A stretch of 64,000 nt of DNA from an uncultured Faecalicatena sp. (GTDB lineage Bacteria > Bacillota > Clostridia > Lachnospirales > Lachnospiraceae), in contig CAOKHZ010000001.1 in the NCBI GenBank assembly GCA_948468385.1, positions 186,001-250,000 of the forward strand. The letters run 5' to 3'. The translations under genes were made by a program, and so were the position numbers. This document shows, piece by piece, positions 53,032-62,968 of the stretch. The notes beneath the pieces were generated by a model. It saw only the letters and a program-made list of their open reading frames with translations. It was not told the origin of the DNA and did no database searches. Position 1 is the stretch's first letter; each line of letters starts with the position of its first letter.

Positions 53032-54420
53032 CTACTTGTTTTTCAAATATTCATCAATGCCGCTCGCGCCAGCCTTACCGGCTCCCATCGCAAGAATCAC
53101 GGTGGCGGCCCCGGTCACCGCGTCACCGCCGGCGTACACGCCCTCCTTGGAGGTCTTGCCTGACGTCTCGTCGGCCACGATGCATTTCCAACGGTTGGTG
53201 TCAAGTCCCTTCGTCGTGGAGGAAATCAACGGATTAGGCGAGGTTCCCAGGGACATGATGACGGTGTCCACCTCGATTTCGTACTCGGAACCCGCAATCT
53301 CCACCGGACGTCTCCTGCCAGACGCGTCCGGCTCTCCCAATTCCATCTTGATGACCTTCATGCCCTTTACGTTACCATTCTCGTCCACCAGAATCTCCTT
53401 CGGGTTGGTCAAGATGTCAAAAATCACGCCCTCTTCTTTTGCGTGGTGCACCTCTTCCACACGCGCCGGCAACTCTGCCTCGCTCCTCCTATACACGATA
53501 TGTACCTCGGCTCCCAGACGAAGCGCGGTCCTGGCCGCGTCCATGGCCACGTTTCCGCCGCCCACGACCGCCACCTTCTTGCCCGCCGCGATCGGGGTGT
53601 CATAGGAATCGTCAAACGCCTTCATCAGGTTGCTGCGGGTCAGGTACTCGTTTGCCGAGAACACGCCGTTCGCGTTTTCTCCCGGAATGCCCATGAACAT
53701 CGGCAATCCGGCACCGGAACCAATAAACACGGCCTCAAAGCCCTCTTCTTCAATCAACTGGTCAATCGTCGTGGATTTTCCAATGACGACGTTCGTCTCA
53801 AACTTCACTCCCAGTTCTTTTACTTTCTCGATTTCTTTCGCCACGACCTTCTGCTTTGGCAGACGGAATTCCGGAATCCCATACACCAACACGCCGCCCA
53901 GTTCGTGCAATGCCTCGAACACGGTCACCTCATATCCCATTTTCGCCAGGTCGCCCGCGCATGTAAGGCCGGAAGGGCCAGAACCGATGACCGCCACCTT
54001 GTGGCCGTTCGTTTCCTTCGCGCCCTCTGGCTTGATGTCATGCTCCAGCGCGTAATCCGCCACAAACCGCTCCAGCTTGCCGATGGATACCGGCTCGCCC
54101 TTGATGCCGCGGATACATTTTCCCTCGCACTGTGACTCCTGCGGACAGACGCGGCCGCAAATTGCCGGAAGCGCGGAAGATTTTCCAATCACCTTGTACG
54201 CTTCTTCGACATTGCCTTCCTTTACTTCCTTGATAAATCCAGGAATGTCAATCGCCACCGGGCAACCCTCGACACACTTGGCATTCTTGCAACCAAGACA
54301 TCTGTTCGCCTCCTCCATGGCCTCTTCTTGATTGTAACCCAGACATACTTCTTCAAAGTTCGTCGCCCGAACCTTTGCTTCCTGCTCCCTGACAGGTACT
54401 TTATTTAATACGTTCGCCAT
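53032..54420 (-). CDS. nfnB: NfnB / GltA-type flavoprotein, NADPH-binding subunit
   Basis: A 462-residue protein of the glutamate-synthase small-subunit family. CLGCKNAKCVEGCP and CGRVCPQESQCEGKC supply iron-sulfur cysteines (~42-100). IGSGPSGLTCAGDL binds FAD and VGGGNVAMDAARTALRLG binds NADPH. Next to nfnA it is best read as the large subunit of the electron-bifurcating NADH-dependent ferredoxin:NADP+ oxidoreductase, which makes NADPH from NADH and reduced ferredoxin. A stand-alone glutamate synthase subunit is less likely because no gltB is nearby. Its ATG shares a base with the nfnA stop. Confidence 0.9.
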   Translation of the reverse strand: MANVLNKVPVREQEAKVRATNFEEVCLGYNQEEAMEEANRCLGCKNAKCVEGCPVAIDIPGFIKEVKEGNVEEAYKVIGKSSALPAICGRVCPQESQCEGKCIRGIKGEPVSIGKLERFVADYALEHDIKPEGAKETNGHKVAVIGSGPSGLTCAGDLAKMGYEVTVFEALHELGGVLVYGIPEFRLPKQKVVAKEIEKVKELGVKFETNVVIGKSTTIDQLIEEEGFEAVFIGSGAGLPMFMGIPGENANGVFSANEYLTRSNLMKAFDDSYDTPIAAGKKVAVVGGGNVAMDAARTALRLGAEVHIVYRRSEAELPARVEEVHHAKEEGVIFDILTNPKEILVDENGNVKGMKVIKMELGEPDASGRRRPVEIAGSEYEIEVDTVIMSLGTSPNPLISSTTKGLDTNRWKCIVADETSGKTSKEGVYAGGDAVTGAATVILAMGAGKAGASGIDEYLKNK

Positions 54421-55310
54421 TAGTTGTCACCTCCACAATTTCCACATCCGCCATGGTGGGTGTCACCCTCTTGAAGCTTCAGCATCGCGCGCCCTTCCAT
54501 CGTCTTGTACATCTGGCTCCTCTTCATGGCCTGGTCAAAATCCACCAAATGTCCGTCGAACTCCGGTCCGTCCACGCAGGCGAACTTGATCTCGTCCCCG
54601 ACTTGCAGACGGCACGCGCCGCACATGCCGGTTCCGTCCACCATGATGGGGTTCATGCTGACGATGGTCGACAATTCCAATTTCTTCGTAAGAAGGCACA
54701 CGAACTTCATCATGATCATCGGTCCGATCGCCACGCAGACATCATAGCTTTTTCCTTCTTGTGAAACCAAATCCTCCAACACCTTCGTCACCATGCCGGA
54801 ACGGCCATAAGAACCGTCGTCCGTGGTCACGTAAAGATTTCCGGCGACCGCCGTAAGTTCCTTCTCCAAAATCACCATGCTCTTGGTCTTCGCCCCAAGA
54901 ATCACGTCCGCGTCAATCCCGTGCTCATGCAGCCATTTTACCTGCGGATAAACCGGAGCCGCACCGACGCCGCCCGCCACGAATACCATTTTCTTATTCT
55001 TCAACGTTTCAAGGTCTTCCGTCACGAATTCGGAGGCACAGCCGAGCGGACCCACAAAATCACGGAAACCGTCGCCTTGCTTTAACTCTCCCATTTTGAC
55101 CGTAGACGCTCCAACCTCTTGGAACACAATGGTGATGGTTCCCGCCTCGCGGTCGTAATCACAAATCGTAAGCGGAATCCGCTCGCCCTTGTCGTCCATC
55201 TTCACGATGACGAACTGTCCCGGCTGGCAGTGCTTTGCCACCCTTGGCGCGTGCACGTCCATAAGGTAAATTTTTTCAGCCAGTTTTTCTGCTTTTAAAA
55301 TCTCATACAT
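54420..55310 (-). CDS. nfnA: NfnA ferredoxin-NADP+ reductase-like subunit
   Basis: A 296-residue protein of the sulfide dehydrogenase/dihydroorotate-dehydrogenase-B electron-transfer type. It binds FAD (IPLTICDYDREAGTITIVFQ) and NAD (FVAGGVGAAPVYPQVKWL), and cysteines in DGTGMCGACR with a later C hold a [2Fe-2S] cluster. It ends in a His/Gly/Cys tail. With NfnB it forms the soluble NfnAB complex. AAAGGAGG lies upstream and a promoter precedes it. Confidence 0.92.
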   Translation of the reverse strand: MYEILKAEKLAEKIYLMDVHAPRVAKHCQPGQFVIVKMDDKGERIPLTICDYDREAGTITIVFQEVGASTVKMGELKQGDGFRDFVGPLGCASEFVTEDLETLKNKKMVFVAGGVGAAPVYPQVKWLHEHGIDADVILGAKTKSMVILEKELTAVAGNLYVTTDDGSYGRSGMVTKVLEDLVSQEGKSYDVCVAIGPMIMMKFVCLLTKKLELSTIVSMNPIMVDGTGMCGACRLQVGDEIKFACVDGPEFDGHLVDFDQAMKRSQMYKTMEGRAMLKLQEGDTHHGGCGNCGGDN

Positions 55311-55362
55311 GGTTTTATGCCCATCCTCCTTTGAATATTTGTGTTTCCAATAATCACAGTGT

Positions 55363-55391
55363 AGTATACCACCGTTAAGGATTTAACACAA
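55363..55391 (-). promoter_or_regulatory. Promoter of the nfnA-nfnB operon
   Basis: On the minus strand TTGTGT (55391-55386), 17 bases and TATACT (55368-55363). Confidence 0.6.
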
Positions 55392-55396
55392 GAGTT

Positions 55397-56638
55397 TTAT
55401 TCATATGTCAATACATAGTTTCGTTTCGTGACCGGAGTCGTCTTTCCCGAATCGCTGACCAAAACGGCGGCAAAAAACGTCCGGCCTTCCGGCATGTCAA
55501 TTGGCCCTTCATAGCGTGTCGAGAAAGCGGTTGGCTCCGTGTTGTCCATCGTATAATATGCCGTGTATCCTTCCGGAACCTGGATCGTAATCTGGGTCGG
55601 GGTCGTGTATTGTCCCGTGGAAGGGGTCACGGCCGGCGCGTCCTCCACCGGAATCTCCACCGTGTACGTACGGGACACGCAAAGGCTTGGAATCCCCAGC
55701 GCGTTTATGCAAATCGCCTTGATGACCACGGTTCCCTCCTCAAGCAAAAGCGGCTCCGTAAATTCCTGACTGTCTGCCGTCGGTTCAGACCCGTCCAACG
55801 TATAGTGAATGGTTCCTTTGCCGGTCAATGTCACTTCCTGCACTTCGGAATAGGTACCCTCCGCCAAGCTAAACGCCGGCGCGTCCGACTGGTACGCTTC
55901 CAATTCCTCCAGTACACCTTGTTCGCACCCTTCCAGCAATCCCGGAATTTTATCCGTCTGCCCGGTTTCCATATAAAACTCGATGGCCGCGTTATACAAC
56001 GCCACGTTTAACGGCTGCGAATTCACGGCCTTAATAAACACCGCTTCCGCCGCTTCCAAATCTTCCCGCTCTATGTACACCTTGGACAACCCGGCATACC
56101 CTTCCGGCCTCCCCGCGTCCTTCTGAATGGCCCGCTGGAAACCAACCTCGGCCTCGGATAAACTACCGCTCCCCAAAGCCTGGTTCGCATGCCGAATCAC
56201 CCCGTCATACGAATTCTGGTAAATTAAGAAGGCGCAGACCCCGAACACGAGTAACAGCAACACGAAAAACGTGGCGATAGCCTGCAGTCTCCGCTTCAAT
56301 GCCCTTTTCTTGCGCAACATCACCTGGCGTTGCCGTTCCTTTTCGTTGTGCATGGCATCCTGCCTGACGCGCCGCATCCGCTCGGCCCGAATCTGGTCCA
56401 TTTCGCTCTGGCTTAAGACCCGCGTGGACTTGGAACTCTGCTGCTCGTTTCTGCCGCGGTAACGCCGGATGTCGTCGGTTCGAAGCGGCCTCGTGGCACC
56501 TGCCACCGATCCCTTCACCTGCCGCGCGAGAACGTCGTCTAACGGATTGTAATCCGGCACAATCTGAACTTCCATGCCGCAGTCCGGGCAAATCAGCATT
56601 CCCTCTGGAATGTCCGCGCCGCAATTCATACACCTCAT
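55397..56638 (-). CDS. Zinc-ribbon membrane protein with TPR and tandem chitobiase-C-like domains
   Basis: A 413-residue protein of unusual layout. The N-terminal zinc ribbon is MRCMNCGADIPEGMLICPDCG (Cys3, 6, 17, 20). A long basic stretch (~75-115) and one membrane helix (~120-142) follow, then TPR-like repeats (~150-230; SLSEAEVGFQRAIQKD, REDLEAAEAVFIKAV), and two related beta domains with IHYTLDGSEPTADS and AYYTMDNTEPTAFS, the CHB_HEX_C type. The zinc ribbon faces the cytoplasm and the repeats lie outside. Function unknown; a sensing or wall-binding role is possible. Its ATG overlaps the folD stop. Confidence 0.78.
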   Translation of the reverse strand: MRCMNCGADIPEGMLICPDCGMEVQIVPDYNPLDDVLARQVKGSVAGATRPLRTDDIRRYRGRNEQQSSKSTRVLSQSEMDQIRAERMRRVRQDAMHNEKERQRQVMLRKKRALKRRLQAIATFFVLLLLVFGVCAFLIYQNSYDGVIRHANQALGSGSLSEAEVGFQRAIQKDAGRPEGYAGLSKVYIEREDLEAAEAVFIKAVNSQPLNVALYNAAIEFYMETGQTDKIPGLLEGCEQGVLEELEAYQSDAPAFSLAEGTYSEVQEVTLTGKGTIHYTLDGSEPTADSQEFTEPLLLEEGTVVIKAICINALGIPSLCVSRTYTVEIPVEDAPAVTPSTGQYTTPTQITIQVPEGYTAYYTMDNTEPTAFSTRYEGPIDMPEGRTFFAAVLVSDSGKTTPVTKRNYVLTYE

Positions 56639-57489
56639 TGTACCTTTTCCTCCCATCGAGCTGTCTCCACGCAGTTATTCATCAGCATGGCAATCGTCAT
56701 CGGACCCACGCCGCCCGGTACCGGGGTGATGGCCGAAGCCTTCTTTTCCACTTCGGAAAACTTCACGTCCCCGCAAAGTTTGTTATTCTCGTCACGGTGC
56801 ATTCCCACGTCGATGACGACGGCACCCTCCTTGACATGCTCCGCCCCGATAAACTGCCGTTTTCCCACGGCCACGATCAAAACATCCGCACGGTTCGTAA
56901 TTTCCTTCAAATTCTTCGTGTGCGAATGCGCGACTGTCACGGTCGCGTTTTCCCGCAACAAGAGCGCAGCCATCGGTTTCCCGACAATGTTGCTGCGTCC
57001 CACGACCACGCACTCCTTCCCGTCCAGTTCGACGTGGGATCGTTTTAACAATTGAATAATTCCCGCCGGCGTACAAGATAAAAACCCCTTTTCGCCAATC
57101 CACAGCCTGCCCACGCTCTGCGGGTGGAACCCGTCCACGTCCTTGTCCGCGGAAATGGTTCGGATGACCTTGTCCGCATCGATATGGGCGGGCAACGGAA
57201 GCTGAACCAGGATTCCGTTCACATGCCCCTCCTGATTCAGTCGTTCCACCAGCGAAAGCAATTCTGACTCGGAAACATCCTCCGGCAATTCATACGCTTC
57301 CGACTCGATTCCGATATATGCACATGCTTTTTTCTTATTGTTTACATACACCGTCGAAGCGGGATCGCCTCCAACTTGGATGACCGCCAGACAGACATGG
57401 ACTCCCCGGCCTTTTAAAGCCTCCACCTCCGCCTTTAACTCGTCTTTTATTTGCTGTGAAATTCGTTTTCCGTCAATCAATCGTGCCAT
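56635..57489 (-). CDS. folD: Bifunctional methylene-THF dehydrogenase/methenyl-THF cyclohydrolase FolD
   Basis: A 284-residue FolD. VGGDPASTVYVNNKKKACAYIG holds the catalytic lysine, VNGILVQLPLPAHID and DKDVDGFHPQSVGRL line the active site, and VVGRSNIVGKPMAALLL binds NADP. It interconverts methylene-, methenyl- and formyl-THF. The ATG at 57489 follows GGAGGGAAG. It sits 83 bases after fhs, which makes its formyl-THF substrate. Confidence 0.97.
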   Translation of the reverse strand: MARLIDGKRISQQIKDELKAEVEALKGRGVHVCLAVIQVGGDPASTVYVNNKKKACAYIGIESEAYELPEDVSESELLSLVERLNQEGHVNGILVQLPLPAHIDADKVIRTISADKDVDGFHPQSVGRLWIGEKGFLSCTPAGIIQLLKRSHVELDGKECVVVGRSNIVGKPMAALLLRENATVTVAHSHTKNLKEITNRADVLIVAVGKRQFIGAEHVKEGAVVIDVGMHRDENNKLCGDVKFSEVEKKASAITPVPGGVGPMTIAMLMNNCVETARWEEKVQ

Positions 57490-57572
57490 AATTATCACTT
57501 CCCTCCGAAATGTCATCTGTAAATGAAAACAGATTCATGTGCATCCTCACGCCAACGTGAACCAAATTGCAA

Positions 57573-59243
57573 CTAGAACAGCCCCGTGATTTTCCCGTCG
57601 TTTGTCACGTCGATGTTGTTGGCCGCCGGAACCTTCGGCAACCCCGGCATCGTCATGATGGCGCCGGTCAATACGACCACGAATCCCGCTCCCGCGCTCA
57701 CGTACACCTCGCGGACATGGATGTCAAAATCAGTCGGGCGACCCAGTTTTCCCGCGTCGTCAGAAAGCGAGTACTGGTTCTTCGCCATGCACACCGGAAA
57801 ATTGCCAAATCCCATGGCCTCAATCTTGGCAAGCTGTTTCTCGGCCGCAGGTTCAAAAATGACTCCCCGCGCCCCATAAATCTCTTTGGAAACCGTCTCG
57901 ATTTTCTCCTTTAAGGACAAATCATCCTCATACAGCGGATGGAAATGGCCCTCCTTGTTTTCCAACGTCTCCAAAAGCTTTTCCGCCAGGGCGATACCGC
58001 CTTCCCCGCCTTTCTCCCATACTTCCGAGAGCGCGAACTCACATCCGCGTTCCTCGCAGAATCTGCGGATGAATTCATTTTCAGCCTCCGTGTCCGTCAC
58101 GAACGAATTAAGCGTCACGACCACCGGAACGTCATATTTCTGCAGGTTTTCGATATGCTTCTCCAGATTGACGATGCCTTTTTCAAGCGCCTCCAGATTT
58201 TCCTTGGAAAGATCCGCCTTTGCCACGCCGCCGTTATATTTCAGGGCACGAACCGTGGCCACTAAGACGATGGCATCCGGTTTTAAGCCCGCCTTCCGAC
58301 ATTTGATGTCGAGAAATTTCTCAGCTCCCAAATCGGCACCAAACCCGGCCTCCGTAATCACGATGTCGCTCATTTTCAACGCCATCCGCGTCGCACGTAC
58401 GCTATTGCAACCATGTGCGATATTGGCAAAAGGACCGCCATGCACCAGTGCCGGGGTATGCTCCAGTGTCTGAATCAGGTTCGGCTTTATGGCATCCTTG
58501 AGTAGCGCGGTCATCGCCCCGGTGGCCTTAAGATCGTCCGCGGTCACCGGCTCGCCCGAGAACGTATAAGCCACGATGATTTGTCCCAAACGTTTTTTCA
58601 AATCGGCAAGGTCATCCGCAAGGCAAAGAATCGCCATGATTTCCGAAGCCACCGTGATGACGAAATGATCCTCGCGTACCATGCCGTCCATTTTATTTCC
58701 CAAGCCGACCACGATGTTTCGAAGCACCCGGTCATTCATGTCCAGACAACGTTTCCAAACCACCTGACGCGGATCAATCTGCAAACTGTTTCCTTGTTGG
58801 ATGTGATTGTCGAGCATGGCCGCCAGAAGGTTGTTCGCGGACGTGATGGCATGAAAGTCCCCTGTAAAATGAAGGTTCAAATCTTCCATCGGCACCACCT
58901 GCGCGTATCCGCCGCCCGCCGCGCCTCCCTTGATACCAAAGCAAGGCCCAAGCGACGGCTCACGCAGGGCAATAATCGCGTTTTTCCCAAGCCTGCCCAT
59001 TGCCTGGCCAAGCCCGACGGTCGTCGTCGTCTTTCCCTCCCCGGCAGGGGTCGGGTTAATGGCCGTGACAAGCACGAGTTTTCCGTCCTCCTTGTCCTTA
59101 ATCTTCTCCCAAAAATCTTGGGAAAGCTTTGCCTTGTATTTCCCGTAAAACTCCAAGTCTTCCTCCTCGATTTGGGCCCTTCGTGCCACTTCCCCGATTG
59201 GCAGCATCTCTGCCTCTTGTGCGATTTGAATGTCTGTCTTCAT
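57573..59243 (-). CDS. fhs: Formate-tetrahydrofolate ligase
   Basis: A 556-residue enzyme making 10-formyl-THF from formate, THF and [21 protein letters not shown] is the nucleotide loop, [26 protein letters not shown] is strictly conserved in the family, and the length is normal. With folD and the cyclo-ligase it forms the C1 branch used for purine and methionine synthesis, or acetogenesis if the carbonyl branch is present elsewhere. AGGAGG lies upstream. It follows ftsK by 24 bases. Confidence 0.98.
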   Translation of the reverse strand: MKTDIQIAQEAEMLPIGEVARRAQIEEEDLEFYGKYKAKLSQDFWEKIKDKEDGKLVLVTAINPTPAGEGKTTTTVGLGQAMGRLGKNAIIALREPSLGPCFGIKGGAAGGGYAQVVPMEDLNLHFTGDFHAITSANNLLAAMLDNHIQQGNSLQIDPRQVVWKRCLDMNDRVLRNIVVGLGNKMDGMVREDHFVITVASEIMAILCLADDLADLKKRLGQIIVAYTFSGEPVTADDLKATGAMTALLKDAIKPNLIQTLEHTPALVHGGPFANIAHGCNSVRATRMALKMSDIVITEAGFGADLGAEKFLDIKCRKAGLKPDAIVLVATVRALKYNGGVAKADLSKENLEALEKGIVNLEKHIENLQKYDVPVVVTLNSFVTDTEAENEFIRRFCEERGCEFALSEVWEKGGEGGIALAEKLLETLENKEGHFHPLYEDDLSLKEKIETVSKEIYGARGVIFEPAAEKQLAKIEAMGFGNFPVCMAKNQYSLSDDAGKLGRPTDFDIHVREVYVSAGAGFVVVLTGAIMTMPGLPKVPAANNIDVTNDGKITGLF

Positions 59244-59267
59244 CCGTGACCTCCTTGTTTTGTACTT

Positions 59268-61955
59268 TCATCCATTGTTTTCCGTAAGATATTGTTCAAA
59301 GTCCTCTTTGGACATCAGAACCTTTCTCGGCTTGGTGCCTTCCTCCGGCCCCACGACCCCGGCCTCCGCAAGCTGGTCCATGACGCGCGCGGCACGGTTA
59401 AAGCCAATTTTGAACATGCGCTGCAGCATGCCGATGGAAGCCTTTTCCTTCTCAATGATCAAACGCCCCGCGTCCGCAAAATACTGATCCCTGCTGTTCT
59501 TGTCCCCTTCCGCGCCGCCTTCCGCGATCGTCACGCCTTCCGCCGGAATTTCGCCGCTCATCTGTTCCTCCAGCTCGTCGCTATATGATGCCCGGCCATG
59601 ATTTTCAATCAAATGTTCCACGACGCGTTGCACTTCCTTGTCCGAAACGAAAGACCCCTGCACTCGCACCGGCTTCGGGAAGCCGGTCGGATAAAACAGC
59701 ATGTCTCCTTTTCCGAGCAATTTTTCGGCGCCGTTCATGTCAATAATCGTGCGAGAATCCACGCCGGAAGAAACCGCGAAAGCAATCCTCGACGGCATGT
59801 TGGCCTTAATCAATCCAGTGATGACGTTGACGCTAGGCCGCTGCGTGGCCAGAATCAAATGAAGCCCCGCCGCCCGCGCAAGCTGCGCCAACCGGCAAAT
59901 CGCCCCTTCCACGTCCTTTGGCGCGACCATCATCAAGTCCGCCAGCTCGTCCACGATGATGACAATCTGCGCCATCTTCTGCGGCTTGTCATCGTCATCC
60001 GGCAATTGGGCGATTTTTTCGTTAAATCCCTTCAAGTCACGCACGTTATACTCGGCGAACTGCTGGTAACGTTTCATCATCTCGGCAACGGCCCAATTGA
60101 GCGCGCCTGCCGCCTTGCGCGGATCCGTCACGACCGGAATCAAAAGATGCGGAATCCCATTGTAGACGTTCAGCTCGACTACCTTTGGATCGACCATGAT
60201 TAACTTGACGTCCTCCGGATTCGCCTTGTAAATCAGACTCATGATAATCGTATTGATACATACGGACTTACCGGATCCGGTGGAACCCGCCACCAAAAGG
60301 TGCGGCATCTTGGCAATGTCCGACACGACCACCTTGCCGCCGATGTCCTTCCCGACCGCGAACGTCAGGTTGGACTTGCTGTTTTGGAACTGGTCGGACT
60401 CCAGCAAATCCCGCAACATGACGGCCGTGTTTTCCGCATTCGGTACCTCGATTCCGACGGCGGCCTTGCCCGGTATCGGCGCCTCGATCCGCAGGTCGGA
60501 AACCGCCAGGTTCAATTTGATATCATCGGCCAGTCCCACGATACGGCTTACCTTGACCCCCTGCTCGGGTTGTAGCTCGTACCTCGTGACGGACGGCCCG
60601 CAGCTTGCATTGGTCACATGAACCCCGACCCCGAAATTCGCCAATGTCTGTTCCAGCTTCGTCGCGGTCGCGCGAAGCTGGGCATCAAAATTTTTATTGG
60701 CCTTCGGGCCACGCTTTAATAAGTCAAGTGGCGGCACTTTGTACGCAAGCGCCTGCCCTTCCTCTGCCTGCATTTGGATGGAACGTTCCATCTCCGCGGC
60801 TTCCGCTTCCGCCGAGGCCGCCCGCTCCTCCTGCTTCGTCTTGCGTTTCCTTTTTTCCTGACCCACGTCCTCCTGATTCAAATCCTGGGTTGTTTCTTGT
60901 CTCAAACCGCCCTGATTCAAATCCTGCACTAGGCCGTCTTGGTTCATGTCTTGTTCCAAGCCGTCCTGATATGAATGTTCTTGTTCCAAATACTCCTGTT
61001 TTGGTGTTTCCTGATTCAGACTCCCGTAATCCACGCCCTCTTGTTGGACGTTTTCTTGTACCACGTTTTCCCGTCCCAAACTTTCCCGCTGGAAATCCGC
61101 CGATTCCATAAACGGCTCCGCCTCGACTTTCAGTTCCTTTAATTCCGGCGATTTCACGCCCTCGCGAATCGCCACGCCCTCATGTGACTCGACCAATGTC
61201 GTGTTAAAAGAAACTCCCGACACCTTTCGGTGCCTCCTTTTTGCCTTGGAAGGTGCTCCTTGTTCACCGTCATCAACCTCGTTCTCCCGGCTCATCCTTT
61301 CCCGCGCGCGCTCCTCACGCCTTGACGCCGCACGGGCGGCACTGGATTCACGATACTTCCTCGCCCCTTCGTATACCTTCCGGCTTCCCTTGCCCAACGG
61401 TTTTAACAACGACTTTTCGGTAATCAAAATCACGCAGACCACCGCCAAAATCACAACGACGACGTAAGCGCCCACCTCGCCTATGGAAGGACACAAGACG
61501 GAAATCAAAAATCCGCCAAGCAGCCCTCCCGCATTGTGGTGCTCGCTCGCCTGATAATAATAGGACATCAGTTCCACGCCCTCGCTATACGGGTTCGTGA
61601 CCAATTCAAAAAAAGTACAGAGCAGTACCAACAAAAAACAAGCCGCCACCACCTTTATGTAGGCGTGCGCGTTGCCCCTGTTGGAACTTAGGAATGCAAC
61701 CGCGCCAAAAAGCAGGATCGGAACCGGATACGCCATCCAGCCAAAAACGCCGAACATCACGGACGAAACGAGCTTCCCTGCAAACCCGCCAAGCCCGAAA
61801 TTACTAATCATAAGCAAAATGCATGCCGCCAACGAACAGAGAATCAAAATCTCCTCGCGTATATAGGCATTTTCCTGGTTTTTCTTTACAGTCCCCTTCT
61901 TTTTTCCAGACCTCGCAGCCTTCGTTCTTGGTCTTTTGTTTGACTTTGCAGCCAT
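59268..61955 (-). CDS. ftsK: DNA translocase FtsK/SpoIIIE
   Basis: An 895-residue translocase. Four membrane helices lie in the first ~190 residues. An ~200-residue hydrophilic linker (~195-400) has a Gln/Asn/Glu-rich part with irregular repeats such as QDLNQGGL, NQDGLVQDLNQ and QENVQQE. The motor follows (VAGSTGSGKSVCINTI Walker A; IIVDELADLMM Walker B), with a C-terminal gamma winged helix (ASIGMLQRMFKIGFNRAARVMDQLAEAG). It pumps DNA at septation or into the forespore. The ATG at 61955 follows GGGGGAAG and has its own promoter. Confidence 0.95.
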   Translation of the reverse strand: MAAKSNKRPRTKAARSGKKKGTVKKNQENAYIREEILILCSLAACILLMISNFGLGGFAGKLVSSVMFGVFGWMAYPVPILLFGAVAFLSSNRGNAHAYIKVVAACFLLVLLCTFFELVTNPYSEGVELMSYYYQASEHHNAGGLLGGFLISVLCPSIGEVGAYVVVVILAVVCVILITEKSLLKPLGKGSRKVYEGARKYRESSAARAASRREERARERMSRENEVDDGEQGAPSKAKRRHRKVSGVSFNTTLVESHEGVAIREGVKSPELKELKVEAEPFMESADFQRESLGRENVVQENVQQEGVDYGSLNQETPKQEYLEQEHSYQDGLEQDMNQDGLVQDLNQGGLRQETTQDLNQEDVGQEKRKRKTKQEERAASAEAEAAEMERSIQMQAEEGQALAYKVPPLDLLKRGPKANKNFDAQLRATATKLEQTLANFGVGVHVTNASCGPSVTRYELQPEQGVKVSRIVGLADDIKLNLAVSDLRIEAPIPGKAAVGIEVPNAENTAVMLRDLLESDQFQNSKSNLTFAVGKDIGGKVVVSDIAKMPHLLVAGSTGSGKSVCINTIIMSLIYKANPEDVKLIMVDPKVVELNVYNGIPHLLIPVVTDPRKAAGALNWAVAEMMKRYQQFAEYNVRDLKGFNEKIAQLPDDDDKPQKMAQIVIIVDELADLMMVAPKDVEGAICRLAQLARAAGLHLILATQRPSVNVITGLIKANMPSRIAFAVSSGVDSRTIIDMNGAEKLLGKGDMLFYPTGFPKPVRVQGSFVSDKEVQRVVEHLIENHGRASYSDELEEQMSGEIPAEGVTIAEGGAEGDKNSRDQYFADAGRLIIEKEKASIGMLQRMFKIGFNRAARVMDQLAEAGVVGPEEGTKPRKVLMSKEDFEQYLTENNG

Positions 61956-61993
61956 GTAATACTTCCCCCTTGGTGTTAAAACATACTTTTTCA

Positions 61994-62022
61994 ATTATAA
62001 CACCTTTTTTTCGGACTGTCAT
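61994..62022 (-). promoter_or_regulatory. Promoter of ftsK
   Basis: On the minus strand ATGACA (62022-62017), 17 bases and TATAAT (61999-61994). It abuts the tepA stop. The leader can form a GGTGTTA/TAACACC hairpin before the ribosome binding site. Confidence 0.7.
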
Positions 62023-62780
62023 CAGAAATTTTTTTCTTTTCGTTTCTCGTCAATCATGTCCCGCAGCTTCTGCATCGCCTGGCTGATGCCGCCCACCTCG
62101 TCAATCAATCCTTCCCTGACGGCATCCTCGCCCTCGAGCATCGTGCCAACGTCCTTTACCAGCTCCGTCGGGTCGAGCATCAACTCTTCCAGACGCTTCT
62201 GACTGATTTTGGAGTGATTCGCAATGAACCCGGTGATGCGATCCTGCGTCCGCTCCATGTTCTTATAACTTTGATAGACACCGATAAACATCCCGTTCGT
62301 ACGAACCGGGTGCACGATCATGGTCCCGCTGGGCACGATGAATGAATAATCCGCCGAGACCGCCAACGGCCCCCCGATGGAATGGCTGCCTCCAAGCACC
62401 AAAGAAACGGTCGGCTTGCTTAACGAGGCAATCATCTCCGCGATGGCCAACCCCGCCTCCACGTCTCCTCCCAACGTATTTAAAAGAATCAGCACGCCTT
62501 CTATCTCCTCGTCGTCCTCGGCCTCCGCCAATTTGGGGAGAAGGTGCTCATACTTCGTCGCTTTCGCATTGCTGGCGACCGCCTCGTGTCCCTCGATTTC
62601 CCCGATAATCGTCAGAAGCTGGATTCTGTGGCGTTCCTTGTCACCGGTAAGATGCAGGGTTCCGGTCTCCTTGATTTCTTCCCGTTTGCTTTCCTCCCGC
62701 TTCTCCTTTTCCTCCTGATTTGCCATGTTTTTCTGGTTCTCTTGATGCCCTTGCTTCTCCTCCACGTACAATTCCAACAT
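62022..62780 (-). CDS. ClpP-fold protease, TepA family
   Basis: A 252-residue ClpP-class protein. A charged Lys/Glu/Gln-rich N-terminal part (~1-45) precedes the fold: GEIEGHEAVASNAKATKYEHLL, LLNTLGGDVEAGLAIAEMIAS, the probable catalytic serine in GGSHSIGG and the histidine in TMIVHPVRTNG. TepA was named for helping protein export in Bacillus, where it also neighbours spoIIIE; no ATPase partner is encoded here. The ATG at 62780 follows GGAGG. Confidence 0.88.
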   Translation of the reverse strand: MLELYVEEKQGHQENQKNMANQEEKEKREESKREEIKETGTLHLTGDKERHRIQLLTIIGEIEGHEAVASNAKATKYEHLLPKLAEAEDDEEIEGVLILLNTLGGDVEAGLAIAEMIASLSKPTVSLVLGGSHSIGGPLAVSADYSFIVPSGTMIVHPVRTNGMFIGVYQSYKNMERTQDRITGFIANHSKISQKRLEELMLDPTELVKDVGTMLEGEDAVREGLIDEVGGISQAMQKLRDMIDEKRKEKNF

Positions 62781-62916
62781 ATTTTCAAACCTCCATTCTC
62801 TACGATACCAAAGCATCCAAACACCGACGCTCATTTCATATTCGTGGTACTAGTATGTGAAAAAACGTTGGAAATATACGGTTTTAAGGCAGCTTTGACG
62901 CACTTCCCGCATGTGC

Positions 62917-62959
62917 AAAAATGGCATGGACGCAAATTGTATACATCCATACCATTTTA
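62917..62959 (-). terminator. Terminator after metY
   Basis: On the minus strand AAAATGGTATGGA and TCCATGCCATTTTT form an imperfect stem followed by a T stretch, directly after the metY stop. Confidence 0.7.
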
Positions 62960-62968
62960 AAACGCAAC

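Noticed and set aside
53443-54135. 230-codon plus-strand frame inside nfnB
   Set aside because: Antisense to conserved iron-sulfur and FAD motifs; no start signal.
59598-60203. 201-codon plus-strand frame inside ftsK
   Set aside because: Antisense to the conserved motor domain.
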